A stretch of DNA of 64,000 nucleotides from Bolinopsis microptera. Taxonomy: Eukaryota > Ctenophora > Tentaculata > Lobata > Bolinopsidae. This document shows, piece by piece, positions 1-11,000 of the stretch (the stretch's first letter is position 1; every line of letters starts with the position of its first letter). The position numbers were made by a program, and so were the translations under genes. The notes under the pieces were generated by a model that saw nothing but the letters and a program-made list of their open reading frames with translations, ran no database searches and had not been told where the DNA came from. The DNA lies in NCBI RefSeq assembly GCF_026151205.1, contig NC_087076.1:11322902-11386901 (forward strand). The letters are read 5' to 3'.

Positions 1-168
1 AAAATCCATAAGATATATTTCATCGCTTGAATATTTGTGCACAGCTGCTACGGAATAGAATAAACACATCAATTTGTGAGCAAAATCACAAGGAGCTTAA
101 TAGGTACAGATATTCATTATATAACATGTCGGGGATGAACTTACTGCTGTCGGTTACATTCATACATC
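1..168. other. No recognised feature
   Basis: AT-rich sequence between the window edge and the 3' end of the adjacent LINE. The short open frame here has no recognisable domain or compositional support. Confidence 0.5.
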
Positions 169-2284
169 TTATGAGAAACGGCTGCACGATTTCCAGGCCC
201 CCCTATTATTAGGGGTCAGATCATACTTACTTACTTGATACTTGATAAGGTCTCCTCGATCATTCGAGTGGCCTGCACCAAGGAATTGCCGCTTATGTCG
301 TATCATCTCTCTCCAGTGCTTGCGATTTCCTGCCAACTCTCGGACCTTATCAAATACAATGTCTGGATCTCCTGTAAATGTTACTGCGTCTTCCAGGACA
401 CAGGTTCGCCAATTCTTTCTTGGCCGCCCACGTGATCTTCGGCCGTGAGCAGGTGTCCAGTCAAGTAGATACTTTGGTAGCCTGGTGTCCGGCATTCTAG
501 AAACATGTCCAAACCAGCGAAGACGGTTGGCACTGATGTTGGTTATAACCGGGTTTATTCTTGCCCGCTCCAACACTTGAACATTGCTCATCCGGTGGAA
601 CCATTTAATTCGAAGGATTCTCCACAAACAGTTTTGATGGAAAACTTCGAAGCGATGTAGTTGCTTTGAAGTAGTGTTCCAGACTTCGCTTCCATAAAGT
701 AATATTGTTAGAACCGCTGCAACATATATCCGTATTTTGGTGTTAGTTTGGATATTGCGATTCTTCCAAATATTACCGAGCTGATTGAATGCTCCTGAGG
801 CTTTCTGGATCCGTGCAGACAAGTCCCGGTCAATAGTCCCATCACTTGATATAATCGACCCAAGGTAAGTGAAGTTGCTGACTTGCTGGATAGCCGTGTC
901 TCCCACTGTAATGTCCACCGTTGATGCTTCAGTATACGGCCTCTGTGATGTATTCTTGCCGATGGCCATAACCTCTGATTTCTTCGCATTGATTCTGAGG
1001 CCAGCCTGAGCCGCATACTTGCATAAAAGATCAGTCGTCTCCTGGAGACCGTCCTTGGTGTTGTCCATGATAGCCAAATCATCTGCATAGTCAGTATCCA
1101 AGACGACTGTATCCTGACCAAAGGGCAAAGCTGGTGGTAGCTCTCTGCAGCACTGCCCCGTGTGACAACACTTTGTTATTCTCAGCCCGCTGCGCAGGCA
1201 GGTTGATGCAAACATTAAAGATAGGTGGACCCTGAATATCCCCCTGCCCAGAACCAGATGTAACGTCAAACCAATCTGAGAGCTCACCATTATGTCTGAC
1301 AGAGCTGACGGTGCCGCAAAAGAATGCTTGCATTATGCGAATGTATTTACAAGGCAAGCCATAATGACTGAAAGCTTTCCAGATAAACTCCCGATTAAGT
1401 GAATCGAATGCAGCTTTAAAGTCAACAAAATTTAAGTACAGGGGGAGGTTAAACTCAATGCTGTTGTGAATAATAGTACGGAGCGAATAAATCTGATCAA
1501 TGCAAGACCTTTTTTTCCTGAACCCGCACTGATTCTCTCGGAGCAGTTCTTCAAGCCCCGCATTCATCCGTCGCAACACTATTATCTGATAGAGTTTTGA
1601 TGCCGTGGAGCGTAGGGTTATGCCCCTGTTGTTCGAGCAGAATGATGTATCTACCTTTTTCGGGACAATAACAATGATACCATTAACCCAATCCTCTGGC
1701 ACATTCTCCGTCTCCCAAACACGTGCAAACAGTTTCTCAAGCCTGTCTAAAAGACCAGGAGCCCCATACTTCAGCTGTTCGTTGGAAATTTCATCAATTC
1801 CAGAGCTCTTGTGATTCTTCAGACTCTTTAAAGCCTCAGAGATCTCTGTTCTGCTAGGGGGTAAATCACTATCACTCAGATACGGAAAACATGGTGCGAC
1901 CTCTAGACTGTCTAGGTCTGAAAGGTCCACGTCTCCTATCTGCGGGTTTAGTAGTTCAGCGAAGTGCTCACCCCATCGTTTTCGTTGAGCAGCGGGGTCA
2001 GAAATCAACTTCTCGGTTTTATCTCTGACAGCAGTTGACTTCCGACTCTTCTTGCCTGACAAGGACTTGATCATCTGCCAGACCTCCCTCTGCTGACCGT
2101 GTGAAGAAGCTGTTTCCAGATCGGCTGCAACCCGTAAAGCCCAGTTCTCATCGTCCTTCTTACAGCTCTTCTTAACACGCTTATTAGCAAGAGAATACTC
2201 AGATCTATAATTGAATCCATCACATGGGCATTTCTGCTTGACCTTACTCCGCTCCAAGATGAGATCCTTTGTCTCTTGTGACAA
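169..2284 (-). mobile_element. LINE (RTE/CR1-like) reverse transcriptase, frameshifted and 5'-truncated
   Basis: A non-LTR reverse transcriptase is readable on the minus strand in two frames. Positions 2284-1091 encode the linker and the RT fingers/palm: a 'NRGIT' motif, 'QCGFRKKRSC' and 'FVDFKAAFDSLNR', which carries the first catalytic Asp. Positions 1290-169 encode the rest: 'YADDLAIM' (catalytic YADD), the thumb, and a C-terminal tail with 'RLRWFGHVSRMPD' and 'GRPRKNW', typical of this LINE group. The frames part company near 1100-1290, so the copy is dead. No endonuclease domain is seen upstream of 2284, which fits the usual 5' truncation. Just past the coding 3' end (about 215-245) there is a short GTAA-type tandem repeat, as at the tails of RTE/CR1-like elements. 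Clade assignment is from memory of motifs and is uncertain. Confidence 0.85.
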
Positions 2285-3076
2285 GTGCTGCTTGTCAGAT
2301 CATTATATGACGTATAATTAGTGATGTGCCGTATAATTAGTGATGTGATCCACCAGCTACGATTTACAGAACATGTGAACTCTACCCTATATATCTAGCC
2401 CAGTTTTACCCCTTAGTTTTGATTTAAATTAACAAGTACACACACAATACTAAAAGAACAGATATCGTGGAGTTGGGTATGGTAATTCCTTCGCCTCTTA
2501 GCGGGTGTCTTGCCAACACTCAACCTGTCGATGTGAAAGTCGGTAATGACTTGCTGATCTTTGATAGCTCGCACATACTCTTGAACAGAGGGCTTTGGGC
2601 GATGAACTCGGGATTTAAATCCTCTGTGAAAGCCAGGCAGACTTGAGGGCTGAATCCTTTACTTGTCCTTCTTCCGGGAGTAGATGTATCCATCAGAGTC
2701 GAGTAGCTGTTGACATCCTGTCCGACCAGAGATGAATTTGGAGAAGGTAGGCATGTTGATAGAATGCGATACTATTGTCTATCATCTTCCAGTATATAAT
2801 ATACCTAAGAACACTTGATCAGCTCACTCCCGTTGCATGCCTTTGGCACGCACGTCTCACATCCCTAGATACAAGAACCCCTCTTTAGCAAGAGCTCCTG
2901 TCCCTTATGTGATATAGTTATACGAGTCGAGCGGTCAAATCTTAAAGATCATGTTTACTTCTTAATGCACAGCTATGATGTACATGTGAACTCTACCATT
3001 TCTAGGTTAGTTAAATTCTACTGATGGATCACATTACTAATTATACGTCACTAATTAGTGACATGATCTGATCTCC
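2285..3076. repeat. Inverted-repeat (MITE-like) element
   Basis: The left end (about 2295-2385) and the right end (about 2970-3070) are imperfect inverted copies. Both contain a stretch reading GACGTATAATTAGTGATGTG or close to it, followed by ATGTGAACTCTACC nearer the centre. The left arm carries the 20-bp motif twice. The interior (about 2400-2960) shows no coding sequence I recognise. The structure fits a non-autonomous DNA transposon of about 0.8 kb. The LINE next to it ends at its left edge, so their relative age is unclear. No target-site duplication could be defined by eye. Confidence 0.55.
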
Positions 3077-5007
3077 CTGGGCCCCCTAGTAATGAGGGGG
3101 CTGGAAGTCGGCCTCTCGACCAGTCAGTGAGTGGAATAGGGAGTGAAGCCTGTTACCATTCCTCCACTCTTTAGAGTTTAGGAAAATAGAGCCAGCAACG
3201 AAGATCGATAATCGCCTGCTAGTTCCTGTAGCAACTAAATCGCCTGAGGATGGTTACCGGATTTTCGTCTGTTCAAAAGAAGAACATCCAACAGCAAGGA
3301 ATGTGAAATATATCAATGCCATGCCGTGCCAACAGCAGACGGATAACTTCTCGTGTGGACCTCTATGCTTTGGGTTTCTCTGGGCATTTAGTGGTGGAAA
3401 CGACCCCCAACAGATTCTGGTTCAACTCTACGGATATTAGGAAGACCATACTTAAAATCGCCGAGGACGTCAATAATCGCGATACACATCTTGGGAGAGA
3501 AGTGAAAAAAATAAATCCAACGGGAGCGTCAAAATCTCTGGTAACTGTTTCCTGTCAGGCTGTCTGAATCCTTAACAACAAATTACTCTCCAAACCCTGG
3601 CAACTTCTCTCCTAGCTCCAACTACAACCGAAATACTGTAATATAAGCCCATCACCCTTTTCATCAGTCTCTGGAAAGCCCCTTGAAGTACCTACAGGTG
3701 TATCTATACTAGTATACTCATTCCACTAGCATGTAACATGTTCACGTAATCATTATAATGAGCTTTCCTCACTTCTTCACTTATCACTCAACCCAGCCTC
3801 TCTTCCAGTGCTCTGGATTTGGAGGACTTAATTAATGATACACTCAATTAATATACTTGTTAATTGATCTTTGATGTAATTTCTATTCGGTCTATTATTT
3901 TAATTTTGTTAGTGCATGGAGTGAGTCATGTGTATTAAATTTCGTAATGAAGACTGCTTTCAATTCCCAATTGAATTTGTTTTAGTTCTTAGTACAATAT
4001 TTTAAGAGATTAAGAGAAAAGGAAGTTTTGATACTATGGTTTCGTACACGCTGCTTTGCTTTTAATAACTTCCTGGGTTGATGTTATACAGGTGGGCTGT
4101 GTAGAATAATTTTAAATTTGGGATAGACGTTGCGAAACTATGATCGACCGCCAAGCTTTTGTTATATTTGAAATAATAACAATAATAAATTAAATTATAA
4201 ACACTGCTTTTAAGTTGTAAAACTTTTACTCAGCAGTTTGAGAACAACTACAAAAGAACAAACTGATATAAGTGCCACAATAACTCTATCCTAAATTAAC
4301 AGCCTTCCCAGCAATACACGATATATTAATATAACTCAGTAAATAGTACACACTACACAGTATTATGTACTATGCAGTAGTACACAGGCACTTTCAATCA
4401 TTTAGTAACCTGAAATGTTTAGCCAGTAAATTATTTTAATGTTATTTTTTACACACTGTTCCTCATGAGTATTATATTAAAGCTTTATTACCGGGACTAC
4501 TGTATTTCTTTTACTTGTTAATCCGACCGACTGCTTTAAACTTTTTTTAAAGTGTGTTATCTTCAAATTAATTCTGAGACCCACTCAATCAATACGATGC
4601 TGCATTCCATGTTTACATTGTTCCTAATTACATTGTTATCTTCATCCATGATCGCTAATAAGCTTAATGACATTGTTTGTAATTTAGTACTTCTTTTTCA
4701 CTTGTTTACAAAAGAAATATGACTCAAAATTTTTCAGCTCCAGTACCTTGGTCGAGTGAAATCGTTTCTGCTCAGATGTCTGCTGGAGTACTTCCTCCGC
4801 TGGAGTACTTCGTCCGCTGGAGTACTTCGTAATGTTGTTCTAAGGATGAACAAAGGTAGTACAAAATTTAAGATTGTAAATCTTTAGAATCATACTGTCT
4901 AGCGCCTAATCGTTCAAAATCTGGCGAGTAACTGAGATAATTAAAACCTGATTGAGATTTGAAAAGTTACTTACCATTGTACAGTCAAAAATTATATTTT
5001 TAATTTC
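3077..5007. other. Intergenic, no gene recognised
   Basis: AT-rich intergenic DNA. An 83-codon open frame at 3316-3567 has no recognisable motif. The slightly GC-richer start (3080-3560) could be the remnant of another repeat, but I cannot identify it. A short tandem repeat sits at 4782-4832. Confidence 0.4.
4782..4832. repeat. 17-bp tandem repeat, three copies
   Basis: Three head-to-tail copies of GCTGGAGTACTTC plus four variable bases (CTCC, GTCC, GTAA). It lies in otherwise unannotated intergenic sequence. Confidence 0.85.
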
Positions 5008-5807
5008 AGCATAGTGATGTACACGTCTACATAGCTGGGAAAGATGAGGTCATAGATGATGGTAAACCCCTTAGAATGAATGAAGAATGGTGCAGTAGCA
5101 AGTTGTTGGGTTCTCTGCTAGAAAGTAGGAAAGATGTCACCAGAAGAATCATGTTAGCCAATGTAGCATTCCAGAACTTCAAGAAGGTCTGGTGCCAGAG
5201 TAAGATCCCCCTACAGAAGAAGCTGAAGGTCTATGAGGCCCAAGTAGTATCTATCCTCATGTATAACTCTAGTTGCTGGGGAATGCCTAAATCGTACTGG
5301 GACAAACTAGATGCATGTCACCGTAACCACCTCAGAAAGATCATGAATGTCAGCTGGCCACGCAGTATGATGTCCAAAGATACCCTCTACAAACAGAGTA
5401 ACTCTATCCCTATGTCTGAGCGTGCTGAGTTATCTAGGTGGAAGATGCTAGGACACATACTGAGGAGCGATGAAAGATCACCAGCTCAAGCTGCGCTGTG
5501 TTTTGCTGTCGAGATGTGTAGTGAAGTTGGTAGACTCGGGGCTCACATACGTAACCTCCTGCACCACCTGAAGGTTGACCTCTGGAAGCGCTTCATCTTG
5601 CTGGAGTCGTATGATGATATTCTCCATTTGAGAGAACTTGCTAGTGACCGTGGTTATTGGAGTAAATTGTTTAACTTTATACTTGAGTACAAGTCAATTT
5701 GATTATTGGGACATATAATTTTACAAAGGATCACGTTTCGGTTCTAAATTATTTTAGGATTGTTGACATTTGTAAGATTGACATGTTTGATAATAAGCAT
5801 AGTGATG
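5008..5807 (+). mobile_element. 5'-truncated LINE insertion, copy 1, with 12-bp target-site duplication
   Basis: An open frame (5076-5702) encodes about 208 residues of the C-terminal (thumb and tail) part of a LINE reverse transcriptase, including 'SILMYNSSCW' and 'RWKMLGHILRSDERSPAQ'. No RT palm or endonuclease is present. The 12-bp sequence AGCATAGTGATG occurs at both 5008-5019 and 5796-5807, bounding the insert exactly. The 3' end before the second copy is GATAATA, a short relic of the element's tail. The insert of about 0.78 kb is therefore a 5'-truncated retrotransposition product. A shorter copy of the same element lies at 53054-53457 in the opposite orientation. The reading frame has no stops, so the insertion looks fairly recent, but it cannot be autonomous. 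Confidence 0.88.
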
Positions 5808-6722
5808 AGAGAGGGCTATTAATGTGTGGGATTTCTGCTGCTTTGTTACAGTCATCTGACTTTTTCATTTTTACTCGGTGACTTTCTGAGGAAAGAGTTC
5901 TGCTAAAAAAGATAAAAAAGATATGCACGCGAGAGATGTTTCCTCTGAGATTATGCTGATGCCGGATGCATCACAAGCACATATTATTCGAACTGCAAAT
6001 CGGAGAATTTTTTTATAATCCTGAACTTAATTTAAAATCCTTACTTAAAATCAGTTCTCATCCAATACTTTACAGATATTGCATCTAAGAGAGTAACAGG
6101 ACGCTCGCAATATCTTGTATATACATATTTTCTTGTGTTTGAAGTCATTATATCTCAAGTTTGGCACATATAAATTCTCCCAAACTCTCACACATTATCC
6201 GTCATATAGCCTTGTAACTATCTGGAAAGTTTAAAGAAAATCTATCAGTCAGACCTTGATAAAATCAAAAATATATTCTAAGTTATTCACTAAAACACTC
6301 TATTTTCGAACTTTTTAACTTTTTATTTTAAACAGATTTATCGTTCTGGTACCGAAATGCTTTACCATAATAAACGTACGGCGCGAGAACATTTCCTCGT
6401 CCAAAGTCTGACAGTTAACAACATGCGTAGGATTCCCTCAAGAGGTGAAAACGTAATCGCCACCATCCGAAGCACATTTGTCTTTGACATTGCATTACAA
6501 TGCGCGTAATTTGGGGAGTATATTTGCCATACGTTGTGGGTCCGCCGCGCACGAGTGCCCTGATACTGGGGCCACTAAGTGAAACGACAATGGGGGTCAC
6601 GACTCACGACATGTGACATGATACAAGAGTAATAGAGTGCAATGCATATAATAGTGTCGTGTTCACATATTACACGAATCACTTTGGTCAATTTTTGCGT
6701 CCCCTTTCCTGCCTCCGTATTC
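5808..6722. other. Intergenic, no gene recognised
   Basis: AT-rich DNA with no open frame carrying a recognisable motif and no repeat structure visible by eye. Confidence 0.4.
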
Positions 6723-7107
6723 CTTAAGGGACCATCTTGCATCTACTTAGGACGTCCGCCAAAGTTGCAGATTTTCAGATGCAGACCACCTCCGGGTGTG
6801 TCCGGATTTTCAAACCACCCCCTTCCCCGGACGTCCGGATTTCCAGCTACTTTTAAGAGTACGAATAAAACTTGGCTCTCATGAGCTGCTCTGGCGATCG
6901 ACTTCTCGTTCAAAATACAGGGATCTAAACTTACAAAGTAATTAGTGTCGAAGAGTTGAAATAAATGGGACTTTTTCGTTAATTCTGCCAAAATTTCCTG
7001 ACGTCCAGATTTTCAGAAACCACCCCCCTCCCCCTGTCCGGATTTGTCCGAAATTCCAAAACCACCCCCTCCCTATTTGCCGGACGTCCTAAGTAATGGC
7101 CCCTAAT
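6723..7107. repeat. Inverted-repeat element with GGACGTCC-rich interior
   Basis: The left end reads TTAAGGGACCAT, then TACTTAGGACGTCCG. The right end is its inverse, CGGACGTCCTAAGTA, then ATGGCCCCTAA. Inside, the same C-rich motif (CCACCCCC, then CGGACGTCCGGATTT or close variants) recurs several times on both sides. This is the structure of a non-autonomous DNA transposon of about 385 bp with sub-terminal repeats. No transposase is present, and the target-site duplication is ambiguous (TTA/TAA). Confidence 0.65.
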
Positions 7108-8032
7108 TGGTTACCCATTACCACTGCCAGTCTGTTCATGTGTCAACATTACACTAGCGTAATAATTTATGGTGCGAAAATACAACGTTTACATATCAGC
7201 TGGTGGGTTATGTCCAATTTCTAGGTTTAAAGCTGAGATTTCGGGGTTTGAAATTAGTTCCACCAGTGATTTCGTAGAGAAGTTATACACCACTTTTACT
7301 TTTGTGTTGTAATTACCATGATCAATAATGATCAAAACAATTAGCACGTTGTGTTATAATGGTACAGTATTATAGTTATACCAACTCAACTATTAACCAA
7401 TTCAACATTCAACTGTTAAAATACATATTATCCAGTACCAGTACCATGTCGCAACAATTCAATAACTGCGTGGTTGATAGCGCGATACAAATCTATTTTC
7501 GATAAGATTATCTAAACAACACTATTTAAAGTGACACCAAACAATTAAAGTGCGATCAATATTCAAGCTAGACCCAACTAAACAGTTTAAGTTAAAACTA
7601 GATCGAACGTATAGTAGTACTAGTCAGTAGTGACTATGATTTTGCGAAAAATATTAAAAAATAAATCTTCTAGAAAATAAGAAAATAAGAAAATTCCTTT
7701 CATTCTAATATGCTATGAAAAAACGATTACCACGTAACACAATTTTCATAAAAAGTCGTATGAAGATATTGACTGCCCGTTTTTATTACAGAAACGAATA
7801 ACTTGATCAAAGTATTTGCATTAAAAAATTCTATAAAAATGTTTCCACCATGTTCATTGTTCGTTGCACAAACACTGCAAAAACAAGAATGATTAAAAAC
7901 GATCAATGTGACCATTACGTGATTATCACATATTGGATTAAAAGTGAATCATTAAAAGCGTAAAATTTTACAAAAAAAAACAAACAATATCAGGGCTCTC
8001 ACGTCCCAATGTCCCGGTGCTTCTAATTTTTC
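7108..8032. other. 3' flank of the RNF213-like gene; possible polyadenylation signal
   Basis: No open frame of note. On the minus strand, about 245 nt beyond the stop codon at 8033, an AATAAA hexamer falls at 7782-7787 (read as TTTATT on the plus strand). It is a plausible polyadenylation signal, but in such AT-rich DNA a chance match is likely. Confidence 0.3.
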
Positions 8033-11000
8033 TTAAACTTTAAGGCAAGATTCCTTTAAAGCCAACCAGAAAGCTACCGAGTGCTCGTAGTTCAAACACT
8101 CAGGTAGATCGGGTAACTCTGGTTCCTCGTTCTCAGATCTCGCTAACAGAGTCCTCTCTTTGAAGAAGTCCAGACATTCCATTAGCTCCATACCTTCATA
8201 ACTAACACTACCTTCCGTATCCTCTGAGGGTTTCAGGACCATCCAATCTATCAGGAATCGGTGTAACTCCATCTGCAAATAAATTCATTGTTATTCATGA
8301 TTTTGGATTTAATAGCATTACTCCTTCCCGATATTATACATCAGAGTTCCGACCACTGTGAATTGTAAATTATAACAATGTTAATCCAGGAGCATATATG
8401 ATGTAACAGATCATATAACAAATGATTTGAAATCTTACCAGCCATATCTTGATGATCTTATGATTCTTGCCAGTGAACCACTCGTGAGACTCAGGAGGTG
8501 GTGTAGTGACCATATTAATGCTATCAAACGGATCGTAAGTGCTGCGGTAAGACTTGTAGAAGTAGGCCAGGTACCAAGCATCCAACACGTGACACTTCTT
8601 TAGGGTATCTGGTATTGAGTAGTTGGAATGTTCTTTGAAGGACCCAATACGCTCCATAAATCTGATCAAACTCTCGTTAGGGGATCCACTTCCAAGACCT
8701 GCAATTATGATTCCTCTGAATTATCAACAACTATTGCTTAAAATATTTGATACACCACCCATCGAGTGTTTTAATAAAATCAAAATAGAACAGATGTCAA
8801 AGAGTTTAACTGTTTAAATAGCATACATATTACATACTACACATATTAAAAACCCATTATTTCACAATCCAAACTCCAAAATTCGTACCAGCTCTGATGT
8901 AGCCGATAGCAGTAGCCAGTGCCTTCTTAGCTTCATTAGCAGCTCTAATATCTCCAAACTCTATCTTGATAGTATCCGGTATCCTGTGCTGAGGTTCCCT
9001 AGCGTGGAGCTTGTTGCACAGCTCCAACCACGTGACATCCTCACGGTACGTCATCTTGAAGGTGTCGTGATCTGTGAACTGCTTGATGGAGTCTAATATG
9101 GGGTGTACCCCGCCCAGTACCTCGTCCTTTAGGTATCTCTCAAATACTCCGTAAGAGAATCTTACCTCCCTGTGTTTACCTGGCAAGTCAGTTTAGTTAA
9201 TTAATTAATTAAATACAGCAGGTTTAATTAGTTAATACAGCAGGTTTAATTCAGCAAAACAGTGAAACAGTACGCTGGAATGTTCATAATGTAGTATACA
9301 GTATTTTCGCCTCTTACAGATTTGTTAGCTTCAAAATATAATTGAATAACATAAATTGAAGTGAATATTACTGACCGACGAGTCTGACAGAATGAGAATA
9401 TAACAAGAACATGGTAGGTTCTCTCCGGGTCGTAGTCTACGCTGAGAAATCTATCTGACAGTTTGACATTCTTGCGTTTCGTATGTCTAACAAGCTTATT
9501 GTGTAACGCAATCAGGGTCTGAAAAACAAAACCATGTACTAAAAATGAGGATATGCAATGTATTAATCTTTACAAAAACTGTTCTTTGACAGTTTTACAA
9601 TTGGTAAGAAGTCGGCAATGTGAAGTGGGGATGAAAGAGGAGAACAAAGCAACTAACATCAAGCAGATGGAGACAACATATCCCTTCTCTAGCAACAGGT
9701 TCAGGTAGGAAGAGAGACAGTGGCTCATTATCTCTGATATCCTTCTTATTTTTGTACGCTTCTGGGATCGCAAACTTGGTGCTCTCTACATTAATCTCCT
9801 TCCACGCCTGTGAAAACAAAGTAGTTATAATTTCCATTTATGATTCTAAAATGTGCACTGGTTGCTGATACAGCTGAAATGCTATACACAGTACACAAAA
9901 TTAAATGTAGCTATCATTTCAGTTGCTACTGTTAAGATTCTTAATCGGGGTTTTAGTAAATAATACAGTGATTAATATAAAAATTCCGCACCTGAGCCCA
10001 CGCAGCAAATCCTTCTTCCAAGATGGGGTCATCCTTGATAACATCTCTTATTGGAGTATTTCTTGCTTCCTCCAAACTGCTTTTATATGAGTATCGAGAC
10101 AGAAGACGTCTGAAGAAGTCCAATATCTTCGGTAACAGCTGAGGGTGGAGGGGTTCAGACGAAGTAGTTTGATTACCTCGAGTTATAGATGTGGATACTG
10201 GTGGGGAGGTGAAACACATTTGTTTACTTTAATAGTGAGCACATGTTCGGCGAGTTGAGGAGGTGAAACACATTTGTTTACATTTTTAGGGTAAGCACAT
10301 GTTCGGCGGGTTGAAGAGGTGATACACATTTTGTATTATAGAAGGCTTGTAACACTTGTAACGCTTTCTTGTTACCCCCCTTTGAAGGCCCCGAATTATT
10401 TTCTGAACGAAAGCTCAAAAATAACCGAGAAATCGACCTTCTTATTAACTCATTTTGATGACTATTTCTGACCTAAAATTGCACGAAAAATCGATTTAGC
10501 TAGGTTTCAGAACCTATAAACACTTCCTTATCCCTAAAAATTGATGTTTTATAGCTAATACGAGCAACAAGCAACATATGTTTTGATCCTTCGGTTCTAC
10601 TCATGACCTAGGCAGTTAAGCTGAAACCGACAGATCGAGGCAATCCTCACCTTAACTGATAAAACTGGTACTAACACACTTTTCAGATATAAATGTTCTT
10701 TGCGATATACGTTTATTGCAGCTTTGCAACTTGAGTGAAGACCAGAGTACGAAAACACACAGCAGGTAAGCAACTCACTTTTTGTGACTGTTCATCACGA
10801 ACATTCTGATCCTGCAACATATGAACAAGGATATCGTCTCCTTAACAAATCGAACAGGTACTATCACAATTTCCAGAGCACAGCATGATAACAAATTCAA
10901 AAGAAACACAATGAAGGTAGGTTACCAACACCACAATATAACAATCATACTAACAACTGAATTAAGTTTATTCTGACGACGGGCAGCCCTGATGTGCTCC

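Noticed and set aside
3316-3567. 83-codon open frame as a gene
   Set aside because: No motif, no splice partners and no compositional difference; within chance for the region.
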